64,000 bases of DNA from an uncultured Ignavibacterium sp. (GTDB taxonomy: Bacteria > Bacteroidota > Ignavibacteria > Ignavibacteriales > Ignavibacteriaceae), in the NCBI GenBank assembly GCA_937942875.1, contig CALEBT010000038.1, positions 1 through 64,000 on the forward strand. The letters are read 5' to 3'. A model generated the notes under the pieces. It made no database searches and had not been told where the DNA came from. It saw only the letters and a list, made by a program, of their open reading frames with translations. Positions 18,896-27,594 of the stretch are shown here, piece by piece (position 1 is the first letter of the stretch; every line of letters begins with the position of its first letter). A program made the position numbers and the translations under genes.

Positions 18896-19974
18896 CTCAA
18901 ATCCGTTGATAAAATGAAACGTAAAATTCTGTTATTTCCTCTGTCTGCCACATAAAGTGTCTTATCGAAGAACGCCACTGAATATGGCTCTTTGAATATT
19001 GATGGACCTCCAAAAGATTGAAGCTCATCACCAAATGAATTAAATTTATAAATACTATCTTTTCCTGCATCTGCTACGTAAATATTTCCAGAATTATCTA
19101 CAGTTACTCCTTCAGGTCGTAAAAACCTATTAGGAAGCATCATCTGATTTGAATTAGGAGATAAGCGTGTTTCATATCCCGGAGTTTCTGAAGCATAATT
19201 ATAATAAAGCCATTGTGTCTTGAAACTTGTGTTTCCGGTAAGAGTCATAATAAAATCAATGTTGCGACGTTTAAAAGTAGTTAATGAACTAATATTATTT
19301 GTAGATAAAATTCCAGTTCCTGTTGGTTCAAGAGAAGGAAGTCTGCCAATTAAAGTATCTATTTTACTTCCATTATTCAAAATTTTCTTCTGGAAAATGA
19401 GAATCGAATTATCGGGATTAAAAACACTGGAGTTATTCGGACCGGTTCTGGCAACATAAAACGAATTATCATAGAAAACCGCAACACCTGTATATCGGAT
19501 TTGAGTGTTTAAATCAGAAGCAACATTTGGTCTTGGCAGTAATCTGGTGACTGGGGCATTCTCTATATTATGTGAAGCAGACACTAAATCAATTTTATAT
19601 ACTGCTGAAAAAGTCTGTCCTAAAGTATCAAATTCAGCACAAACAATTAAGTTCAATTGATAATCCTGAGCAATTTCAATTGGTCTTTTAATCTCTCTTG
19701 TTCCTAAAATAGTTCCTGCAAGATTCATCATAACAATTCTGTTATTATCAGTATCTGCTACATATATAAAAGGTTCATTGCCGATATAAACATCCTGCGG
19801 TTTATTGAAACCTCCCCACGGCGGATTTATCTGAATATAAACTGTATCTCCGGCAATATTACCAAGTCCTCCGGTGTCAGTAGGAAGTTCTAATTTATCT
19901 GCACAGCTTAAACAGATTAAGAGTGAGAAAGAGATTAAGAAAAAAATGATTGAATTTATTTTATTGTTTTTCAT
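18892..19974 (-). CDS. NHL/beta-propeller lipoprotein
   Basis: The 360-aa product begins with a lipoprotein signal ending LLICLSC, so it is probably anchored in a membrane facing outward. The body is a beta-propeller of NHL-type repeats, seen as FNKPQDVYIGNEPFIYVADTDNNRIVMM near residue 55 and again as RPEGVTVDNSGNIYVADAGKDSIYKF and EPYSVAFFDKTLYVADRGNNRILRF near the C-terminus. Such propellers bind proteins or ligands and seldom act as enzymes. It overlaps both neighbours by 4 bases, between a PorV-like barrel and the phospholipase D-like protein. The role is unknown. Confidence 0.85.
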   Translation of the reverse strand: MKNNKINSIIFFLISFSLLICLSCADKLELPTDTGGLGNIAGDTVYIQINPPWGGFNKPQDVYIGNEPFIYVADTDNNRIVMMNLAGTILGTREIKRPIEIAQDYQLNLIVCAEFDTLGQTFSAVYKIDLVSASHNIENAPVTRLLPRPNVASDLNTQIRYTGVAVFYDNSFYVARTGPNNSSVFNPDNSILIFQKKILNNGSKIDTLIGRLPSLEPTGTGILSTNNISSLTTFKRRNIDFIMTLTGNTSFKTQWLYYNYASETPGYETRLSPNSNQMMLPNRFLRPEGVTVDNSGNIYVADAGKDSIYKFNSFGDELQSFGGPSIFKEPYSVAFFDKTLYVADRGNNRILRFILSTDLR

Positions 19975-20954
19975 AGTCCTAATAAAATTGAAAATCTATG
20001 TGCTGAACCTAATCTTGTAAAATTTGAATATGCATAATCAAAAGTAAAATTTGCAATTTCTAAAGGAAGATTTACTCCCGCACCGAAAGTATAATTTTGT
20101 TCATCTACATTAAATTTATAACCAGCTCGCAAATAAAGAATTTCAGACCAGGAATATTCAAATCCGGTTGACACATTTTCACTATTATCATTTGGATGAT
20201 TTAATTGTACCGATGAAGTTACTCTGTGCTGTTCATCCTGATAAGGCTCGAATGCAAAACCTATTCTAAACATAGTTGGTGGTGCGAAATCCTGCCATTC
20301 AGAAACTTCTCTTTTACCTATGAGAATAACTTTACCATCAGGAGCCAGATTACTACCAAAATTAGATACTGCAACAGCAAAGCGTGTTGATCCTAATCCG
20401 GTCCAGTAATAGGTTCCTAAATCAACTAATACTCCCCTCATTTTTAATTTGTCTAAAGTTTCTTCCATATATCTTATGGTTGCACCAAAACTAAACTGTT
20501 CAGTCATTTTTCTTGAATATGAAAAACCAAATGCCAAGTCACTAAAACCAAAATATTCTCCGGTTCCAAAAGGAGCAAATTCTGTGGTAACTGGCATTTT
20601 CTGCATTGTCAGTGCAGTTAGTGAAATTCCAAATGAATTTGTTTCATCAAAATGATATACTGCACCTAAAAAGTCGTGGTTAATATCAACAAGCCACTTA
20701 TTATGAGAAAAGAAAACCTGATTATTTTGGAATTGTGTCAGTCCGGCTGGATTCCAGTACAAAGCTGAAGCATCATTAGCAATAGCTACAAATGCATCAC
20801 CTAAAGCTGTTGCACGACCACCAACTCCAATTTTAAGGAATTGGGCTGTTGAAATTCCAGCTCTCTGCCCACCAAGAATAGGGAAAAGTTGGGCAAATGA
20901 CTGACAACTGAATAAAAAAATAATAATTGTTAAAAGAGTATGTTTTATTTTCAT
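19971..20954 (-). CDS. PorV/PorQ-family outer-membrane barrel protein
   Basis: This 327-aa exported protein has signal peptide ...CQSFA|Q. The mature N-terminus contains the family signature: AQFLKIGVGGRATALGDAFVAIANDASALYWNPAGL. The rest alternates in the way of an outer-membrane beta-barrel and ends in an aromatic-rich final strand. In the type IX system, PorV is a shuttle that carries cargo from the translocon to the attachment complex, and PorQ and related proteins share this fold. Placement in an operon with T9SS-tailed proteins suggests a dedicated partner, which is inference. Confidence 0.88.
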   Translation of the reverse strand: MKIKHTLLTIIIFLFSCQSFAQLFPILGGQRAGISTAQFLKIGVGGRATALGDAFVAIANDASALYWNPAGLTQFQNNQVFFSHNKWLVDINHDFLGAVYHFDETNSFGISLTALTMQKMPVTTEFAPFGTGEYFGFSDLAFGFSYSRKMTEQFSFGATIRYMEETLDKLKMRGVLVDLGTYYWTGLGSTRFAVAVSNFGSNLAPDGKVILIGKREVSEWQDFAPPTMFRIGFAFEPYQDEQHRVTSSVQLNHPNDNSENVSTGFEYSWSEILYLRAGYKFNVDEQNYTFGAGVNLPLEIANFTFDYAYSNFTRLGSAHRFSILLGL

Positions 20955-20963
20955 AATTTTATT

Positions 20964-23768
20964 CTAAAATCTGAAACTTATACCGAACTTAATATTTCTT
21001 TTTGTCAGATATCTTGCAGGATTAAAAGGATATGGATTTATTGGTGCCTGCAAATCAGGATAATTAGGATCATTCCAACTATTTGGAACAGGGTCACCAA
21101 ATTCATAAGCTTTGCCTGTAACCGGATTTATAATAGCGGAATTCTTAAAATCAAAAAGATTGTTTACTTCAACGAATATTGAAAATTTTAACTTATCTAT
21201 TGTTATGTATTTCTCAAAATTTAAATCAATCCAAAACCAGTCATCACCAAGTTTTGAATTTCTTTCTCTTCTGATAAACTCATATATTGGTCTGCCATCT
21301 GTTTGGTATGAGTTTGTAAATACTGCAGGGGTGTACCTTTTTCCTGATTGGTAGAAAAATCTAATATACAGATTATAATCGTCAAAGATACCCGGGGCAA
21401 AACCAAAAAGAGGATTTCCTTTTTCAACATAAAAATTAAGAGATAAAGAAGCGTTTATCGGTCTATCCCAGGTTACATATTCTTCTTTAATTGACTCATC
21501 AAGGTCTCCGGTAAGAACCAATACACCTTCATCTGCGCTGGAGCTTTTACCAGTAACTATTGAATAAGCAAAGGAAGCATTTCCACTAAACCACTTGCCA
21601 ATTCTCTTTTTATATTCTAATTCTAAACCTCTTGAACGTGCGTAGTCTGTATTAACATAAGTAATAAACCTTTGAGTAGCGAATCTGGCTGAGGTTATTC
21701 GTGCTGTTCTTGTGCTTACGTAATCAAAAATATCTTTGTAATAAGCTGTTACAGTTAGAACATCATCATTTGTAAACTGAGTTCTAAGACCAAGTTCATA
21801 TGCAACAGTAGTTTCCGGATTCAGATTAGGATTTCCAAATCTTTGAAACGACGATTTTGCATTAGCGGGGCTTAATTTAGCATAAACAAACTGAGGTTTT
21901 GGCCATTTACTAAAATGTCCGTATGAAAAGAATAAAGTCTGATTGTCCGATACAGGATGTGAAATTCCTAATCGTGGACTCAATCTGGCTTTGAATCTTC
22001 TATTGCCGAAAAATCCAAATGAGTTATCTTTATATCTTTGTCTGGTTTCATCCGGAATAGTAACAACTTCAGGATTTTCAATTGCATCATCAACGTATTT
22101 CCCGGGGAACCAATAATCTAATCGAAGTCCAAAGTTTAAGATCATACCGCTGAAATTGATATTATCCTGTGCATAAAATGAACCTAATGCTGGGAATACT
22201 CTGTACAAATCATTATTTAATCCAAGTTCTCCAATCCAAGGTTTATAAATGTCAATAACCTGCATTTCCTGAAATCTGAAATCAAATCCCGCTTTAAATT
22301 TATTTTTCTCATCAAAAAAACTGGTTAAATCTCCACGTATTGAGTATTCCTGAACAAAATGATCTCGCCAGGTGAATGGATTTCCGATATCCCAGAAACC
22401 ATCACCGGGTATTACTCCGATTGTATCTCTGTTAAGATTAAAGTATTCAATTGGAAAACTTGTTATATCTTTAGGTTCAACATATTCTTTCCACGATTTT
22501 CCATTTGCATCTGCTCTGAGATTAGTGAAATAATTACTTAATTTTAATTCATAAAATGTCTTCGAACTTAAAGTATGAGTAATAGTAAAAGTGTGATATT
22601 TATTATTATGAGTAAAAGTATTGGCATTATCAAGAATGTATTGAAATTCATATTGATAGCCGGGACTTGGCTCAACATATTCCAAATTAGATTGCAGTGA
22701 TTGTGAATTCTGATTAATATTTACTGACTGATTATAAGAATAATTAAACTTCAATGTTGGAGAATATTTGTAAGTGAGTTTCCCCATCCAAAACCAACTA
22801 TTTTCTGATTTCGGAGCAAAACGACTTCCATAGAAAGTTGATGAATACAACTGCTTTGCTTTTGGTTTGAAATATCCTTGAGTAATACCATCACTAAATC
22901 CACCATAAAAACTTCCAAAGAAAGTTAATTCACCTGGAATATTAATACCAATTGCAGGAAGAATAAAGGATGTAATTGGTTCAGGACCACTGAAATTTGC
23001 CTCTGTAATGTCAATATTGAAAATATTATATGAAGAACTTGAACCAAAATTATCCCGTTTATGAGACAGATAACCGTGATACTTTGAGCCACCTTCACGG
23101 GTTTTAACATTAACCACTCCGGAAGTTGCTTGTCCAAACTCTGCATTATAACCACCTGTAATAATTTCAACTTCTTCAAGAGCATTCGCTGAGAGTTGAA
23201 GACCAAATCCGGTTCCGGCTAAAGGATCTTGAACAGAGACACCATCAAGTAAAAATGCATTCTCATACGACCTGCCGCCGCGAATATGAATTGCGTTATC
23301 AGATTTTATAACACCTGCCTGTTGACTAACAAGATCAGTTATATTTTCAATAATTGCTATTTCAATATCTTCTCTCGAGATAGATTTTTTACTCTGCGTT
23401 TCCTCAACATCCATCAAAGGTTTTTCACCAACTACCACAACATCCTGCCCAAGTGTAAGAACTGTTTCTTCTAATTCAACATCAATTTTTTTTGTCTGAT
23501 TTGAAACTATTTGAATTCCGGTAAACTGAACTGTTTTATATCCTATCAAAGAAATTTCTACAGTGTAATTCCCTGGATTAATTGATGGAATATTATATCG
23601 ACCATTTATATCAGTTGCAGCACCATAATAAGTTCCTTTAAGAACAACATTTACTCCCGGTAATCCTTCACCTGTTGCTTTATCTTTTATTATTCCAATT
23701 AAACTACCGGGCACTTGTGCTAAAATTAAAGTTGACCAAACAATTATTGAAGTAAATATTTTTATCAT
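20964..23768 (-). CDS. TonB-dependent receptor with CarboxypepD_reg-like domain
   Basis: This is a large outer-membrane receptor (934 aa). After signal peptide ...LILA|Q comes a carboxypeptidase regulatory-like beta-sandwich (residues about 20-105, TGEGLPGVNVVLKGTYYGAATDINGRYNI). The plug domain has IHIRGGRSYENAFLLDGVSVQDP and AEFGQATSGVVNVKTREGG, and the rest is a 22-strand-type barrel ending in IKFGISFRF. It should import or help secrete a bulky substrate using TonB energy. The substrate is unknown: no SusD partner is present, which argues against a standard glycan system. It overlaps the upstream lipoprotein gene by 4 bases. Confidence 0.93.
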   Translation of the reverse strand: MIKIFTSIIVWSTLILAQVPGSLIGIIKDKATGEGLPGVNVVLKGTYYGAATDINGRYNIPSINPGNYTVEISLIGYKTVQFTGIQIVSNQTKKIDVELEETVLTLGQDVVVVGEKPLMDVEETQSKKSISREDIEIAIIENITDLVSQQAGVIKSDNAIHIRGGRSYENAFLLDGVSVQDPLAGTGFGLQLSANALEEVEIITGGYNAEFGQATSGVVNVKTREGGSKYHGYLSHKRDNFGSSSSYNIFNIDITEANFSGPEPITSFILPAIGINIPGELTFFGSFYGGFSDGITQGYFKPKAKQLYSSTFYGSRFAPKSENSWFWMGKLTYKYSPTLKFNYSYNQSVNINQNSQSLQSNLEYVEPSPGYQYEFQYILDNANTFTHNNKYHTFTITHTLSSKTFYELKLSNYFTNLRADANGKSWKEYVEPKDITSFPIEYFNLNRDTIGVIPGDGFWDIGNPFTWRDHFVQEYSIRGDLTSFFDEKNKFKAGFDFRFQEMQVIDIYKPWIGELGLNNDLYRVFPALGSFYAQDNINFSGMILNFGLRLDYWFPGKYVDDAIENPEVVTIPDETRQRYKDNSFGFFGNRRFKARLSPRLGISHPVSDNQTLFFSYGHFSKWPKPQFVYAKLSPANAKSSFQRFGNPNLNPETTVAYELGLRTQFTNDDVLTVTAYYKDIFDYVSTRTARITSARFATQRFITYVNTDYARSRGLELEYKKRIGKWFSGNASFAYSIVTGKSSSADEGVLVLTGDLDESIKEEYVTWDRPINASLSLNFYVEKGNPLFGFAPGIFDDYNLYIRFFYQSGKRYTPAVFTNSYQTDGRPIYEFIRRERNSKLGDDWFWIDLNFEKYITIDKLKFSIFVEVNNLFDFKNSAIINPVTGKAYEFGDPVPNSWNDPNYPDLQAPINPYPFNPARYLTKRNIKFGISFRF

Positions 23769-25348
23769 TTTGTTACTCCAAATTCCTGAAACAGAACTTT
23801 GTCTAAAAATGCTTTTGCATTGAAAGGATTACCATTAACTCTGCTTAAAGGCAGACCAAGAAAAATTATTCTTGAATCTGAAGTTTTGAAAGAAATAATC
23901 GGCTGATTTGGTAAATCAAGATTGTATAAATTTTTTGAAGTTACAGGATTTGGATAATAAGTCCTGATTCTTGCAACGGGAACATTTCCATCATCAATTG
24001 ATAACTGCGGATAATTCAATATTACTCCATCTCCAATCGGGTTCACTTTAGTATTTTTAGGAATAACACTAATTGGTGCAGGACTTAAACTATCTATCGG
24101 TAAAAAATCACTTAGACCTCTTGGATCAAATAACTGTGGAAACATCATTGAAAATAAAACCTTACCACCTGAGATAGTATAATTTCTTATTGCAATTTGA
24201 GCAGGTTCCAAAGTAGGATCATTGTCTGTATACCAGATTATCACCTTAAATAATCTTAGTGTCTCTAAAAATTGCGGAGATAATAATCTTGGTAATAATA
24301 ATGGAGGAGTACTTGTTGTTTTGCCTAGTTTAATGTCCCAAATATCATATCTGTCGGATAAGTTAAGACTATCCATCATTTGATTGTAAAAGGAAGCAGT
24401 ATTGTCATTAACTCCATAATCATCAATTATAAGAATATCACCCTTAGGCTTCTTAACATACCATTTTAAGCTACTTCCTTCAGCTGGCATTGATATTAAT
24501 TGGCTTCTTGAACCAGCAATATCATCGCAATAAACATAGAATCTGTTCAACTGATTTAATTTTAATCCCTTTAATTTGACTGGGAAAGGAACGTTTATAG
24601 ATGTTCCTAAATAAATATCGCAATCTACAATGTCTGAGTTGAAAGGTGCTTCAGCTTTAAGAGTAATAAATCTGGTGTTTGGTGGAAGTTCAACCTTCTC
24701 TGAAGTATCATTTAATGCTACAAAAACTTTCCTAATGGTATAATCACCATCTAAATCAGAAATTGTCCATCCGAATGAAGCTACTGTAAATGTTGTGTCA
24801 GGTATAAGAATAGTATTATTCTTACTATCAACTAAAAATTTAATGACCGGAGGAGAATTTTTTAATGGAAGTTTTAAAGTAGCCGGATTTGGATCAATAG
24901 CACCACAATCAATAAATGGTTCCCCTTCATCCCACTTATTATTACCATTTAAATCAGTAAATGGCTCCGGACCGAAGTTAATATTACCTGAGATAAGCTG
25001 AACATCATATTTACCATTTCCTGAATTATCTACTGCTGCAACTCTGAATAGATAAGAAGTATCCGTTCCTAAAATAGTAAAGGATAATAATGAATCATTC
25101 TTTGAGGTAAACTTCCATTTTATTCCATCAATAGAGATAAAATAACCGATAACTAATCCATCAGGATCATCAGCCCACCAGTGCAATCTTACACTGCTTT
25201 GTTGCTGACTGATTGTACTGTCAGCAAAAACAGAGATATAAGTCTTCGGTGGCTTATTTGCTACAGGATTATTTGACAAATCTTCATAACAGGAACTCAT
25301 CAGTGCTATAAATAAGGTTCCTGTTATGAGAAATAGAATTTTTTTCAT
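23765..25348 (-). CDS. Large lipoprotein with Fn3-like and amidotransferase-like domains
   Basis: The 527-aa product has a lipobox LMSSC at the signal end. An immunoglobulin/fibronectin-like domain follows (SSVRLHWWADDPDGLVIGYFISIDG). A calcium-loop-like segment DLNGNNKWDEGE lies near residue 135 and a second beta domain around 170-260. The last third resembles a class I amidotransferase/ThuA-like fold: DILIIDDYG, VIIWYTDNDPTLEPAQIAIRNYTISGGKVLFS. No obvious catalytic cysteine triad was seen there, so a binding or structural role is likely. It is the third gene of the exported-protein operon. Confidence 0.78.
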   Translation of the reverse strand: MKKILFLITGTLFIALMSSCYEDLSNNPVANKPPKTYISVFADSTISQQQSSVRLHWWADDPDGLVIGYFISIDGIKWKFTSKNDSLLSFTILGTDTSYLFRVAAVDNSGNGKYDVQLISGNINFGPEPFTDLNGNNKWDEGEPFIDCGAIDPNPATLKLPLKNSPPVIKFLVDSKNNTILIPDTTFTVASFGWTISDLDGDYTIRKVFVALNDTSEKVELPPNTRFITLKAEAPFNSDIVDCDIYLGTSINVPFPVKLKGLKLNQLNRFYVYCDDIAGSRSQLISMPAEGSSLKWYVKKPKGDILIIDDYGVNDNTASFYNQMMDSLNLSDRYDIWDIKLGKTTSTPPLLLPRLLSPQFLETLRLFKVIIWYTDNDPTLEPAQIAIRNYTISGGKVLFSMMFPQLFDPRGLSDFLPIDSLSPAPISVIPKNTKVNPIGDGVILNYPQLSIDDGNVPVARIRTYYPNPVTSKNLYNLDLPNQPIISFKTSDSRIIFLGLPLSRVNGNPFNAKAFLDKVLFQEFGVTK

Positions 25349-25392
25349 TTAATTAGACAATTTTATTTTAACTCTTAATGATTTAACTAATC

Positions 25393-27582
25393 TTATTTCA
25401 TCAGAATCATTTTCTTGGTTGCCTGATAATCATTAACATTAATCTGATATAAATATACTCCTGAAGGCATTGATGAAGCATCAAAAATAACTTTATAATT
25501 TCCTGCTGTCTGATTCATATTAACCAAAGTTTTAACTTCTCTGCCAAGAATATCGAAAACTTTAATTTCGACAAAACCTTCAAAAGGAATTTGATATTCA
25601 ATTGTTGTTATTGGATTAAAAGGATTCGGATAATTCTGATTTAAGTTATAATTGTTTATCGAGTAACCGGTATTGTTATCTAAACTGTTAGAAAAACCGA
25701 CAAAATCATCTATTTTTCGAGGGACGAGTTTATAATTACCAAATGAGTAAAATAATATTCCACGCAATTCAGTGAAAGAATTATGTAATCTAACTCTGAT
25801 ATTTCCGGGGACTGAATCAAGATTAGCAACCCATAAATTATGATAGGGATGATTGCCCTCCTGTAATTCAACTCTTGTATTTACATTAGAATTATCAGCG
25901 ACTAAAATTTCACCAAAATTACTATTACCTCCACCACCAGGGCCAGGTTGACCATCCGCATTTTCATTAGTCACTTTAACATTAAGATATTTAATTAGTA
26001 CAGATTCCCACTGCTCTGCTGAAATAGTTCCGTTAGGGAATGTTGAAATATCAGCGGTTGATAAAGTTGCAAAATTTGGTAAAGGATTATTTGAAGAATT
26101 TACAACTAAAGAGGTTATGCTATCTATTACTGTGTTGCTATTACTTTCTCTGATAAGACCACTTATTGTAACATTCTGACCTCTGACTAAAGGATCTGCG
26201 GCTAAACCAGCAACAGTAATTCCACTCCAAGGTCCTTCTCCGTTTTGCATATGAACTCTTCTGCTAATCTGATTACCATCACCTTGTAAATCAGAGGTAT
26301 CTGCAGTAACTATTCCTGAAATTGTAACCCTATAGTTATTATAAGCACTAAATCCGCTTCCAAACGGACTGTATTGAACATCCTGAATTTTGAGTGGTCG
26401 GTTTAAAACAAGATAGAAATATTTATTTCTGACTGTATCAGCAGGATTAGTCGAAACCATTCCATCGTTATCCTTAGCCCAAATATAAAAATCAACTAAT
26501 GCAGAATCTAAATTGACTGCAGGAATTGTTGCAGACCAAAGATTATTTAAACCTAAGGTCATTGGTAAATCAATAAGATTTCCACCATTTACTCGATATC
26601 TTACTTTCGCTTCTGATACTTGCCCACCGGGATCATTATCAACAATAGTTGCTGTAATGGTTACCGCCTGATTAGGTGAAATAACATCAAGATTTCTTCT
26701 GACATTTGTAATTGCTGCAGGAGACTGACCTATTAGTAAATCATCGGGGAAAATTGGACGAATTACGTATCTTGTCGGCAAAGATGAAGTAGAGCTGAAT
26801 TGACCTACAACTCCCCTGATATACTGAATAGTAGTTCCATCCAAAGGAGGTTCCCATTCTCTAAGTTTATGTGTTCTTTTTGTAAAATAACCTGATTGAT
26901 CGTGGATAAAAATTTTATTACCGTTTGCATCATTTATTGCAAAAGGGGCGCTTGATGATGTGGAAGTATTTCTGTCTGAAGTAATCACATTTCTAATTAT
27001 AACATACATACCTTCATATTTCTCTCCTGAAAGAATATTACCGGTTGGTAAATTACCTGTGTTCAAATCTGCTATTGTAATTTCCACAGGATTTCCGCGA
27101 TTGGGTTTGCTACCTACAAATTGTACAGGCATTAAAGGATTTGTCAACACGTTTATCTGTGTTTGTCCACCTGTTTGCCCTGCCGAAACAAACTCTGCTA
27201 CTACACCAGTTATTGTTACTACCTGAGCTGTATCTAATAAATCCATTAATGTTCCTTGTGCTCCAAAAGAAGTATCATTTTGAATAATATTAATTCCAGC
27301 CCAGGTTGTATTAGCATAATTTGTATCTCTAAGATAAGTTTGCCATCTGGCACCAGCCCACATTACAGGTCGTCTGTCAAAAGTTGGATTAACAACAGGC
27401 GGTACCATAACAACACCAGTAACTTGAACTGTGTCTCCTACTCTAAGACTTCCCTCTACTCCCTGACTTAGTAAACTATCAGGAACAAACTGAATTTGAC
27501 TAATTGTTGCGTGAGGATAATTCTGCGAGTAAATAAGAATACTGCTCAGAAAAAATATTAATAATGAAATTCTAACTTTCAT
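25393..27582 (-). CDS. Secreted multi-OB-fold protein with T9SS tail
   Basis: The 729-aa product has signal peptide ...LIYS|Q. Repeated OB-fold-like modules are seen at about 25-155 (GDTVQVTGVVMVPP...VVTITGVVAEF), 160-280, 400-500 (NYRVTISGIVTADTSDLQ) and 505-640. A beta-sandwich sits between them at about 290-390. The C-terminal sorting domain begins near residue 645 (LNQNYPNPFNPITTIEYQI...KKMILMK). Similar OB modules occur in secreted nucleases such as YhcR-type proteins, but no nuclease domain was recognised here. It shares the OB-like architecture with the phospholipase D-like protein at the other end of the operon. An AAGGAG site precedes the ATG. Confidence 0.85.
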   Translation of the reverse strand: MKVRISLLIFFLSSILIYSQNYPHATISQIQFVPDSLLSQGVEGSLRVGDTVQVTGVVMVPPVVNPTFDRRPVMWAGARWQTYLRDTNYANTTWAGINIIQNDTSFGAQGTLMDLLDTAQVVTITGVVAEFVSAGQTGGQTQINVLTNPLMPVQFVGSKPNRGNPVEITIADLNTGNLPTGNILSGEKYEGMYVIIRNVITSDRNTSTSSSAPFAINDANGNKIFIHDQSGYFTKRTHKLREWEPPLDGTTIQYIRGVVGQFSSTSSLPTRYVIRPIFPDDLLIGQSPAAITNVRRNLDVISPNQAVTITATIVDNDPGGQVSEAKVRYRVNGGNLIDLPMTLGLNNLWSATIPAVNLDSALVDFYIWAKDNDGMVSTNPADTVRNKYFYLVLNRPLKIQDVQYSPFGSGFSAYNNYRVTISGIVTADTSDLQGDGNQISRRVHMQNGEGPWSGITVAGLAADPLVRGQNVTISGLIRESNSNTVIDSITSLVVNSSNNPLPNFATLSTADISTFPNGTISAEQWESVLIKYLNVKVTNENADGQPGPGGGGNSNFGEILVADNSNVNTRVELQEGNHPYHNLWVANLDSVPGNIRVRLHNSFTELRGILFYSFGNYKLVPRKIDDFVGFSNSLDNNTGYSINNYNLNQNYPNPFNPITTIEYQIPFEGFVEIKVFDILGREVKTLVNMNQTAGNYKVIFDASSMPSGVYLYQINVNDYQATKKMILMK

Positions 27583-27594
27583 TTTATCTCCTTT

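Noticed and set aside
20940..23474. Several short plus-strand open frames within the TonB receptor gene
   Set aside because: They are antisense to a clear coding gene, lack promoters and ribosome sites, and show no family signature.
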